Shown piece by piece: positions 8,395-15,546 of a DNA stretch of 48,693 nucleotides. This stretch comes from an uncultured bacterium (GTDB taxonomy: Bacteria > Bacillota > Clostridia > Oscillospirales > Oscillospiraceae). A program made the position numbers and the translations under genes. Position 1 is the first letter of the stretch; each line of letters opens with the position of its first letter. The notes under the pieces were generated by a model. That model ran no database searches, was not told where the DNA came from, and was given only the letters and a program-made list of their open reading frames with translations. Location of the stretch: NCBI GenBank assembly GCA_949293165.1, contig CASFCW010000009.1, positions 1 through 48,693 on the forward strand, given 5' to 3'.

Positions 8395-8724
8395 TTAATC
8401 CAATAACGCAATCTGGTCCTCAAGTTCTTGGACTTGATCCGTGAGTTCATCTCGTTGCGCCTCCCAACGGTCATGGGCAGCGCTGAAAAAGTCTCCCGGT
8501 TCAGCAAGTTCCAAATTGAACAGCCTGTCATTCAGTTCATCCAGCTGCGTCTGCAAATCCTCAAGCTCTCCAATGCAGGCGCCACCATCCCCCTTGATCT
8601 CTTCTTCGTCATCTTCAAAAAGATCCTGCATGATGGCAAATCCAAGTCCTGCTTCGAACATATCGGTATGGCCATCACTATTAAAGTCAAAGAGTCCTCC
8701 AAACGGATTATCAAAAAAGCCCAT
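8395..8724 (-). CDS. Small acidic protein with EF-hand-like loop and coiled coil
   Basis: 109 residues from ATG 8724, with GGAG 8 bases upstream; the in-frame GTG 9 bases earlier overlaps that site. The N-terminus MGFFDNPFGGLFDFNSDGHT contains DFNSDGHTDMFE, which fits the calcium-binding EF-hand/dockerin loop pattern D-x-N-x-D-G-x-x-D-x-x-E. An acidic stretch (EDDEEE) follows, then a predicted coiled coil over residues about 54-109 with leucines at heptad spacing (ELEDLQTQLDELNDRL, ELTDQVQELEDQIALL). It has no signal peptide. Metal binding is inferred from the loop alone. Function unknown. Confidence 0.65.
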   Translation of the reverse strand: MGFFDNPFGGLFDFNSDGHTDMFEAGLGFAIMQDLFEDDEEEIKGDGGACIGELEDLQTQLDELNDRLFNLELAEPGDFFSAAHDRWEAQRDELTDQVQELEDQIALLD

Positions 8725-8779
8725 AAAGCACACTCCAATCAGACATTTCTTTTTGTATGGTCATCTTGCAGGATCTGGC

Positions 8780-9232
8780 TTAGGGATTACAGCGCTTGCA
8801 GGGATCATAGCCACGGGCAATCAGATCCTCGCGTGAGCCGAAATAGTCCTCACGGTTGGGGTCCTTGATATCATCCGCGCTGGAGCAGGACGGCAGGTGG
8901 AACTTCTTTGTGTTGTTGTTCAAGACATAGTCTGCCTCAGCGGTTGATGTCCCGATCTGAGTATCAGTAGTGGGATCCTGGACAACCGGTGGGGCCATTG
9001 GTTCTGAAGCGGAAGTGGCCCCATCCAGCGCACTGTCTCCTGTTGCATAGTTGATCGTTACACCCGGCTGCACATTGTAAGCATAGACACAGAAACAGAT
9101 TTCGGCGCCTTCATCTTCCACGGAATAGCCTTCCATAAGGACTCCACTGGCCAGAAGGTTCTCTCCCTCAAAGACGGGGGTAACACGATAGAGGACATGG
9201 TTATTGGTTTCCTGGACATAGTCTGCGACCAT
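8780..9232 (-). pseudogene. DNA/RNA non-specific endonuclease, C-terminal fragment
   Basis: About 151 residues matching the end of a NucA-type DNA/RNA non-specific endonuclease of gut Clostridia: VADYVQETNNHVLYRVTPVF, a beta-rich core ending AYNVQPGVTINYATG, a linker, then a C-terminal Cys module (FHLPSCSS ... GYDPCKRCNP) like Ada metal-binding repeats. The catalytic H-N-H part normally lies upstream of VADYV and is absent. Homology stops exactly at 9232, where a truncated recombinase begins on the other strand. The fragment therefore cannot be an active nuclease. Full-length relatives are about 250-300 residues and often carry a signal peptide. Confidence 0.7.
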
Positions 9233-9460
9233 AAGGTGACTCCGCATATCCTACGACACACATACATCACGAACCTGCTGCTTAAGGGCGTAGATATCAA
9301 AACCGTCCAGTATCTTGCTGGGCATGAACGCGCAAAGATCACCCTTGATATCTATGCCCATCTCACATATAATCGCCCCGAAGATTTGCTCCTGGTGCAG
9401 TTACGGGGAATTGACACGTTTTCTAAGAAAAGCCTGGAACTCGCCTATGATTCCTGTTAG
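9233..9460 (+). pseudogene. Tyrosine recombinase/integrase, C-terminal catalytic fragment
   Basis: The reading KVTPHILRHTYITNLLLKGV, then VQYLAGHERAKIT and LDIYAHL, carries the last part of the phage/ICE integrase active site: H-x-x-R (HILR), the GH histidine and the tyrosine nucleophile in DIYAHL. It is about 75 residues long and ends with a normal C-terminus at TAG 9458-9460. The core-binding and SAM-like N-terminal domains and the first catalytic Arg are missing. The fragment has no start signal of its own and abuts the nuclease fragment with no spacer. It marks the remains of an integrative element; the corresponding att site would be expected just beyond 9460. Confidence 0.75.
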
Positions 9461-9595
9461 GGTCCATGGGCGAGTTCTTTTTCACTAACGATCTGATAAA
9501 TAGGTTCATGTATGCGCATCCAAAACATTCAAATATTACGCATATTTAAGTAATGCTGTTGATGAATGGATACTTGCGAAAAGCTCAGCACGATG

Positions 9596-9634
9596 AAAAT
9601 AACCTCAATATTGAGGTTACAGTAGAGGTTATTT
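9596..9634. promoter_or_regulatory. Perfect 20-bp palindrome plus third half-site
   Basis: TAACCTCAATATTGAGGTTA (9600-9619) is a perfect palindrome. A third arm GAGGTTATTT (9625-9634) pairs equally well with AAATAACCTC (9596-9605). It lies about 140 bases after the integrase fragment. It could be a recombinase/excisionase arm site, an operator, or a switchable RNA hairpin. Confidence 0.4.
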
Positions 9635-9692
9635 CAGATTTCAAAGTGAAAAAAGCCAGTGTTTTCAATGGTTTCAAACGACAGACTACAAA

Positions 9693-9776
9693 AAGTACGG
9701 CCTGAAGGCTGCCCGTCGGGCTCCCCAGTTCAGCAAGCGCTGATTCAACTGCCGGACGAATCAAAATGCCGCCCAA
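9693..9776. repeat. 84-bp direct repeat, copy 1
   Basis: Starts AAGTACGGCCTGAAGGCTGC and ends ATGCCGCCCAA. It matches 9928-10011 at a constant offset of 235 bases, with a single visible difference (TCGGG versus TCTGG). Internal inverted parts (CAGTT...AACTG) suggest structured RNA. Confidence 0.9.
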
Positions 9777-9786
9777 GCTCCTTCCC

Positions 9787-9918
9787 CCCCGCCACAGGCG
9801 GGGCGGCCCTGCGGGCCGTACAAGCGTTTTGCGAAAGCAAAACCTTGGCATGGGGACAATTCAGTTGTCCCCATGCTGAAAAAAGAGCGGGGCCCCCGGG
9901 AGGCAGCAGCCTCCTGGG
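9787..9918. repeat. Cluster of perfect hairpins between the direct repeats
   Basis: Successive inverted repeats: CCCCGCC/GGCGGGG (9787-9803), GGCCC/GGGCC (9805-9817), GTTTTGC-GAAA-GCAAAAC (9826-9843), GCATGGGGACAA/TTGTCCCCATGC (9848-9876), and CCCGGGAGGC/GCCTCCTGGG (about 9895-9918). No reading frame explains the conservation of so many stems, which points to an intergenic repeat element. Confidence 0.75.
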
Positions 9919-9927
9919 GCGCGCAAG

Positions 9928-10011
9928 AAGTACGGCCTGAAGGCTGCCCGTCTGGCTCCCCAGTTCAGCAAGCGCTGATTCAACTGCCGGACGAATCAAA
10001 ATGCCGCCCAA
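9928..10011. repeat. 84-bp direct repeat, copy 2
   Basis: Second copy of the 9693-9776 repeat. Its end merges into the terminator hairpin at 10003-10020, so the repeat and the terminator of the yitT-like gene share bases. Confidence 0.9.
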
Positions 10012-10026
10012 ACGGGCGGCATTTTT
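10003..10026. terminator. Terminator hairpin downstream of the yitT-like gene
   Basis: GCCGCCC-AAAC-GGGCGGC (10003-10020) followed by ATTTTT on the plus strand. On the minus strand it is followed by ATTTTGATT. It is a probable bidirectional terminator, 60 bases past the minus-strand stop at 10080. Confidence 0.7.
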
Positions 10027-10079
10027 CTTGCTTTTTTAGAGAAACCGGAAGTGCGCCTGGGCCGGGAGGAAACCGGGCG

Positions 10080-10934
10080 TTATTTTTTGGCCGCCCGGAC
10101 CTTGGGCTGGTAGCGCAGATCGCTGACGGTGTAGACGGTCACAAAAGCCTTGGGGTCTACCGCGCGGATAAAATCCATCAGCCGGCGGTATTCCTGTTTG
10201 TCCACAATGGTAATCATCTCTGTGCGGGTGGCATTGTCGTAGGCGCCGGTGAGCTGATAGAGGGAGGCGCCGCTGTGGAGCTCCTGAAGGACGAAGCCAG
10301 TAATTTGTTCCAGGCGTGTGGAAATCACGCAGACCCTCCGCTTGACGTTTAGACCGAAGATGAAGTGATCCACGATCATACCGCCGAAGTAGGTGCCAAG
10401 CAGGCTGAGGACCACCGTCTTGGTGTCGTAGCAAAAAGCGGAGGTGAGGGCCACCACCATACCGGCGATGGCTCCGGCGCGGCCCAGTTCTATGTTCAAA
10501 TACTTGTTCATAATCTTGGAGACGATGTCCAAGCCGCCGGAGGAGGCGTTGCAGAGAAAGAGGATTGCCATACCCATACCCACCACCAGGATATAGCACA
10601 GCACATCCAGGAGGGAATCCTGGGTGAGGGACTGGAAGTTGGGGAACAGCAGCTCAAATGCGCCCATGATAACAGGAATCAGGACGGAGGTGTAAATGGT
10701 TTTGACGCCAAATTCGGGGCCAATCAGCAAAAAGCCGATCAGCAGCAGGATGCCGTTAAAGGCCAGGGTGATGAGGGACACCGGCAGGGGAACAAAGTTG
10801 CTCAGCACCATGGCCAGGGCGGACACGCTGCCCACTGCCACGTGGCTGGGCAGCATAAAAAAGTAAATGGCAGCCGCGGCCAGAAAGGAACCAAAGGTAA
10901 TCAGCAGGAAATCCTTTACGGTACGATAGATCAT
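10080..10934 (-). CDS. YitT-family membrane protein (DUF161/DUF2179)
   Basis: 284 residues, start ATG 10934 with GAGGAGA upstream. Five hydrophobic segments lie in residues about 8-180 (starting FLLITFGSFLAAAAIYFFML, later LDVLCYILVVGMGMAILFL), with the conserved family stretch SSGGLDIVSKIM near residue 130. They are followed by a soluble C-terminal DUF2179 domain (VCVISTRLEQITGFVL, GAYDNATRTEMITIVDKQEY). The family is widespread in Firmicutes as inner-membrane proteins of uncertain transport or sensing role. It is transcribed alone, away from the etf operon, and ends at the hairpin at 10003-10020. The length matches the family norm (270-290). Confidence 0.9.
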   Translation of the reverse strand: MIYRTVKDFLLITFGSFLAAAAIYFFMLPSHVAVGSVSALAMVLSNFVPLPVSLITLAFNGILLLIGFLLIGPEFGVKTIYTSVLIPVIMGAFELLFPNFQSLTQDSLLDVLCYILVVGMGMAILFLCNASSGGLDIVSKIMNKYLNIELGRAGAIAGMVVALTSAFCYDTKTVVLSLLGTYFGGMIVDHFIFGLNVKRRVCVISTRLEQITGFVLQELHSGASLYQLTGAYDNATRTEMITIVDKQEYRRLMDFIRAVDPKAFVTVYTVSDLRYQPKVRAAKK

Positions 10935-11060
10935 GCGCTCTCTCCTCTCATCCTGGCGGGGCTTTATTGGCTGGCAAGGGGAATACGCCCCGGCGACGGT
11001 TCATTCTACACCTACTGCCGGCGCGGTGTAAAGCCCCATTTGCATGTGGCGGAGGGGCAG

Positions 11061-11094
11061 AAAAAAGGATCGGATGCCAAAAGGCATCCGATCC
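11061..11094 (-). terminator. Rho-independent terminator of the hbd-bcd-etfBA operon
   Basis: On the minus strand GGATCGGATGCC (11094-11083), a TTTT loop and GGCATCCGATCC (11078-11067) form a perfect 12-bp stem, followed by six T (11066-11061). It lies 22 bases after the etfA stop codon. Confidence 0.92.
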
Positions 11095-11115
11095 TTAAAT
11101 CGTGCAAACCGGGTC

Positions 11116-12255
11116 TTACTTCGCGGCCTTGGCAGCCTTGATGGCCTCGATCAGCATGGGGGTGACCTTGAACAGGTCGCCGCAGATGCCGTAGTCGGCA
11201 ATCTCGAAGATGGGAGCGGTGTCGTTCTTGTTCACGGCGATGATGCACTCGGAATCCTGCATGCCAGCCTTGTGCTGGATGGCGCCGGAGATACCCAGAG
11301 CAACATAGATCTTGGGGTGAACGGTCTTGCCGGTCTGGCCAACCTGATGGTCGGCAGACAGCCAGCCGGAGTCGATGGTGGCACGGGAGCCGCCGACGAC
11401 GCCGCCCAGGACCTCAGCCAGCTCCTCAGCCAGCTTGATGCCGCCCTCGACGTCCTTGGAGATGCCGCGGCCCACGGAAACGACCACGTCGGCGCCGATC
11501 AGGTCAACCAGCTTCTTGGCAGCCTTGACGACCTCGACGACCTGGGTCTCCATATCGGCCTCGGTCAGGGAGAACTGGGGCTTAATGATCTCGCAGGCGT
11601 CAGCCTTGCCCTGATCGAAGGGAGCCTTCTTCATCACGCCGGGACGCACAGTGGCCATGGCGGGACGGAAGCGGGGGCAGATGATGGAAGCCATCAGGTG
11701 GCCGCCGAAGGCAGGACGGGTCATCTTCAGGTCGCGGGACACGTCGTGCTTCTCGCCCAGGACGATAGCGGTGTTCAGGCCGCTGATCTTCTCCTCGCCC
11801 AGAGTGGAGGCCTCACGCAGGAAGTCCTTGTAGATGCCCATGTCCACGTCCAGGTGGGTACAGTCGGCGCACAGGCCGGTGTGCAGACGAGCGGCACAGC
11901 GGGGGCCCAGGTCGCGGCCGATGTTGGTGGCGCCGATGAGCATGATCTCGGGCTTGTACTGCTCCACCACGTCGCAGATGACCTTGGTGTAGCCGTCAGT
12001 GGTGTAGTTCTCCAGCAGGGGATGGTCGCAGACGTACACGCCGTCGGCGCCGTAGCCGCCCAGCTCCTTGGCAATGCCCTCGATGTTGTGGCCCAGCAGG
12101 ATGCCGTACAGCTTGGTGTTCAGCTCGTCGGCCAGCTTCCGGCCCTCAGAGATCAGCTCGAAGGAGGTGGACATCATCTGGCCCTGGCGCTGCTCGCAGA
12201 ATACCCACACGCCGCCGTTGAAGGCAGCGATATCAGCACTGTTATAAGTAGACAT
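11116..12255 (-). CDS. etfA: Electron transfer flavoprotein alpha subunit
   Basis: 379 residues. Start ATG 12255 is preferred; the in-frame TTG at 12264 sits almost on the GGGAGA site. EtfA carries FAD and passes electrons between EtfB and the acyl-CoA dehydrogenase. The N-terminal half is the ETF alpha/beta Rossmann-like domain (VWVFCEQRQGQ, ATNIGRDLGPRCAARLHTGL). The C-terminal FAD-binding part has VVSVGRGISK, GGSRATIDSGW, the SGAIQHKAGM motif and the family-typical IAVNKNDTAPIFEIADYG. It is the last gene of hbd-bcd-etfB-etfA, 21 bases after etfB, and is followed by a strong terminator. In clostridial butyrate metabolism Bcd-EtfAB can bifurcate electrons to ferredoxin; that it does so here is an inference from context. 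Confidence 0.96.
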   Translation of the reverse strand: MSTYNSADIAAFNGGVWVFCEQRQGQMMSTSFELISEGRKLADELNTKLYGILLGHNIEGIAKELGGYGADGVYVCDHPLLENYTTDGYTKVICDVVEQYKPEIMLIGATNIGRDLGPRCAARLHTGLCADCTHLDVDMGIYKDFLREASTLGEEKISGLNTAIVLGEKHDVSRDLKMTRPAFGGHLMASIICPRFRPAMATVRPGVMKKAPFDQGKADACEIIKPQFSLTEADMETQVVEVVKAAKKLVDLIGADVVVSVGRGISKDVEGGIKLAEELAEVLGGVVGGSRATIDSGWLSADHQVGQTGKTVHPKIYVALGISGAIQHKAGMQDSECIIAVNKNDTAPIFEIADYGICGDLFKVTPMLIEAIKAAKAAK

Positions 12256-12276
12256 ATTCTTCAATTCTCCCTTCTA

Positions 12277-13077
12277 TCAGATCAGATGCTTGCCAGCCAG
12301 AATGCCGGCCAGCTTCTCACAGGTAGCCTTGTCGGCACCCTCCAGCATCATGCCGGCGCCCTTCTGAGGAGGCGTGAAGGAAGTCAGGATGTTGGTGGGA
12401 GAGCCCTTCAGACCGATGGTGGCGGGATCGATCAGGGGATCGTCCTTCAGAGCCTCGTAGTCCAGCACCTCGTAAGGCTTCTGGTAGCACTCAAAGATGC
12501 CGCCAACGCTCATGTAACGGGGAGCGTTCAGCTCCTTGATGCAGGTGATCAGGCAGGGAGTGTTGACCTTGATGGTCATGTAGCCATCCTCCAGCATCCG
12601 CTTGATGGTGAGGGTCTTGCCCTCCTTGGTGATCTCAGCGGCGTAGGAGACCTGGGGGATGCCCAGCTTCTCGGCGATCTGAGGACCAACCTGAGCGGTG
12701 TCACCGTCGATGGCCTGACGGCCGCAGAACACGATGTCCTCATCCTCCAGGCCGATCTTGTTGATGGCAGCGGCCAGGATCTGGGAGGTAGCATAAGTAT
12801 CGGAACCGCCGAACTCACGGCCGGACACCAGCACAGCACGATCCACACCGCGGGCGATGATCTCACGCAGCATGCCCTCGGCAGGAGGGGGGCCCATGGA
12901 GACAACGATAACCTCGGCGCCGGTCTGCTCCTTCAGGACCAGAGCGGCCTCAACGGCGTTCAGGTCATCGGGGTTGGTGATGGTTGCCATGGAGGCACGA
13001 TTCAGAGTACCATCGGGATTCACGGCCACCTTACCAGAGGTATCGGGGACCTGCTTGACACAAACAATGATTTTCAT
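12277..13077 (-). CDS. etfB: Electron transfer flavoprotein beta subunit
   Basis: 266 residues from ATG 13077 with GGAGG upstream. It starts MKIIVCVKQVPDTSGKVAV, the signature ETF beta N-terminus, and has NPDDLNAVEAAL, EVIVVSMGPPPAE, the FCGRQAIDGDTAQVGPQIAE signature near residue 120-140 and a C-terminal TNILTSFTPPQKGAG. EtfB accepts electrons from NADH (in bifurcating systems it binds a second FAD) and delivers them to EtfA-Bcd. It is encoded 18 bases after bcd and 21 before etfA, so stoichiometric co-expression is expected. The length is normal. Confidence 0.96.
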   Translation of the reverse strand: MKIIVCVKQVPDTSGKVAVNPDGTLNRASMATITNPDDLNAVEAALVLKEQTGAEVIVVSMGPPPAEGMLREIIARGVDRAVLVSGREFGGSDTYATSQILAAAINKIGLEDEDIVFCGRQAIDGDTAQVGPQIAEKLGIPQVSYAAEITKEGKTLTIKRMLEDGYMTIKVNTPCLITCIKELNAPRYMSVGGIFECYQKPYEVLDYEALKDDPLIDPATIGLKGSPTNILTSFTPPQKGAGMMLEGADKATCEKLAGILAGKHLI

Positions 13078-13095
13078 TTCCTTCTGCCTCCTATC

Positions 13096-14244
<1,149 letters not shown>

Positions 14245-14263
14245 TTTCCAGTCCTCCTATTTT

Positions 14264-15103
14264 TTACTTCTTGGAATAATCGTAGAAGCCCTTACCGGAT
14301 TTGACGCCCAGCAGACCACCGCGGACCATCTTCTTCAGCAGCAGGGCAGGACGATACTTGGAATCGCCTGTCTCGTTGTACAGGGTGTTCATAATGGCCA
14401 GGCAGATATCCAGGCCGATAAAGTCGCCCAGCGCCAGCGGGCCCATGGGGTGGTTGGCGCCCAGACGCATGGACTTGTCGATGTCCTCCACCGAGGCGGT
14501 GCCGGACTCCACCAGGCCAATGGCGTCGTTAATCATGGGGATGAGCAGCTTGTTGACCACGAAGCCGGGGGCCTCGGCCACCTCGACAGGCTCCTTGCCG
14601 ATGTTGTGGGCCAGCTTGTAGACAAAGTTGAAGGTCTCATCAGGGGTGTTGACGCCGCGAATGATCTCAATCAGCTTCATGCTGGGCACGGGGTTGAAAA
14701 AGTGCATACCGATGAGGGGATGCTTCAGACCGTGGCCCATCTCCGTAATGGACAGGGAGGAGGTATTGGAAGCGAATACAGCCTCGGGCTTGCACAGCTC
14801 GTCCAGCCGGCGGAACAGCTCCTGCTTGGGGCCCATCTCTTCCAGGATACACTCGATCACCAGGTCGGCGTCGGCAGCGGCCGCCTCGTCCTCCACCAGC
14901 ACGTTGGCCATGAGGAGATCCTTGGCGTCCTGGGTCATGCGGCCCTTATCCACTCGCTTCTGCAGGGAAGCGTCCAGCTGCTGACGATGATTCTCGGCGG
15001 AGGCTTTGCTGCTGGCGTACATCAGGGCGACGTGTCCGTTTGCGGCGAAAACCTGGGCAATGCCGCGGCCCATGGTGCCAGCACCAAAAATTGCAACCTT
15101 CAT
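14264..15103 (-). CDS. hbd: 3-hydroxybutyryl-CoA dehydrogenase
   Basis: 279 residues, start ATG 15103 with GGAGG 7 bases upstream. It reduces acetoacetyl-CoA to 3-hydroxybutyryl-CoA with NAD(P)H. The Rossmann dinucleotide motif [11 protein letters not shown] begins at residue 7. The catalytic histidine is in [19 protein letters not shown], and the C-terminal domain has [34 protein letters not shown] and the family-typical end [11 protein letters not shown]. It is the first gene of the butyrate operon, behind a strong promoter, a structured leader and a candidate Rex site. Thiolase and crotonase, which complete the pathway, are not in the window and must be encoded elsewhere. Confidence 0.96.
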   Translation of the reverse strand: MKVAIFGAGTMGRGIAQVFAANGHVALMYASSKASAENHRQQLDASLQKRVDKGRMTQDAKDLLMANVLVEDEAAAADADLVIECILEEMGPKQELFRRLDELCKPEAVFASNTSSLSITEMGHGLKHPLIGMHFFNPVPSMKLIEIIRGVNTPDETFNFVYKLAHNIGKEPVEVAEAPGFVVNKLLIPMINDAIGLVESGTASVEDIDKSMRLGANHPMGPLALGDFIGLDICLAIMNTLYNETGDSKYRPALLLKKMVRGGLLGVKSGKGFYDYSKK

Positions 15104-15169
15104 CTTGTTTCCTCCTAATAATAAGGTATAGCGGCGCTGATGGAAAAATCAGCTAAAATACACGAAGAA

Positions 15170-15187
15170 TCGTTATAAAATTAACAA
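15170..15187 (-). promoter_or_regulatory. Candidate Rex (redox repressor) operator upstream of hbd
   Basis: On the minus strand TTGTTAATTTTATAACGA matches the Rex consensus TTGTTAA-N4-TTAACAA at 7/7 and 5/7 arm positions. It lies 67 bases before hbd. Rex senses the NADH/NAD ratio and is known to control butyrate genes in clostridia. No rex gene is in this window. The match is by eye. Confidence 0.55.
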
Positions 15188-15197
15188 TCTGAGGCCG

Positions 15198-15236
15198 GAA
15201 AAAGCGCAACAGAGGGGGCAAATCCCTGTTGTTGCG
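15198..15236 (-). terminator. Terminator-like hairpin in the hbd leader
   Basis: On the minus strand CGCAACA pairs with TGTTGCG and an inner CAGGG/CCCTC-type stem extends it; CTTTTT follows (15203-15198). It lies about 30 bases downstream of the predicted start of transcription and about 95 upstream of hbd. It could be an attenuator or the end of a short leader RNA. Confidence 0.45.
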
Positions 15237-15272
15237 GTACCTTTCACAAACCACTGTCGTGTATCTTTTTAG

Positions 15273-15301
15273 ATTATATCCTGTTTTACTGGGAGAAGCA
15301 A
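15273..15301 (-). promoter_or_regulatory. Sigma-A promoter for the hbd operon
   Basis: On the minus strand TTGCTT (15301-15296), a 17-base spacer and TATAAT (15278-15273). It predicts a transcript starting near 15266 and a leader of about 160 bases before hbd. Confidence 0.7.
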
Positions 15302-15546
15302 GAGGGAATATAATCGTCATTTCTAACAGTTTTTACCCGTTATATTTGTAAGAAAGAGACAAAAAAAGACTCCTAAATTTTGGAGCTTTTGGGCTGCTTA
15401 GAAAAGGGAAAAATATCCGTCTGATGGGAGGCGGATGCGGGCGGGGAAATGGCTGTGTGACAGGGGGATTTGGGCTGTCTCAGCGGGGACATGCCCCACT
15501 TTTCAAGGCGGGCGGGATGTGGTAAACTGGGGATGGTGATGTATGT
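15302..15546. other. Intergenic region upstream of the FAD-dependent dehydrogenase
   Basis: It holds no supported gene. It contains a weak CTCC/GGAG hairpin flanked by A- and T-runs (15361-15390), a GGGG-ACATG-CCCC hairpin (15485-15497) and a possible plus-strand promoter TTTTCA (15500-15505), 17 bases, TAAACT (15523-15528) just before the gene at 15547. Confidence 0.4.

Larger units (their letters stand above)
9461..10079. other. Non-coding repeat region between mobile-element remnant and chromosome core
   Basis: About 620 bases with no supported gene. In order it holds an AT-rich stretch, a 20-bp palindrome with a third arm (9596-9634), an 84-bp repeat (9693-9776), a series of hairpins (9787-9918), the second repeat copy (9928-10011) and a terminator hairpin (10003-10026). 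GC content rises sharply at about 9690, marking the change from accessory to core composition. Confidence 0.7.

Noticed and set aside
9693-10011. CRISPR array
   Set aside because: There are only two copies, each 84 bases, with a 151-base interval made of hairpins. The repeat and spacer sizes do not fit and no cas genes are present.
9693-10011. The 84-bp repeats as attL/attR of the integrative element
   Set aside because: Both copies lie on the same side of the integrase remnant and enclose no element genes.
11376-11614. Short plus-strand frames rich in Ser/Thr/Ala within the etf genes
   Set aside because: They are shadows of the etf coding sequence without ribosome binding sites or recognisable products.
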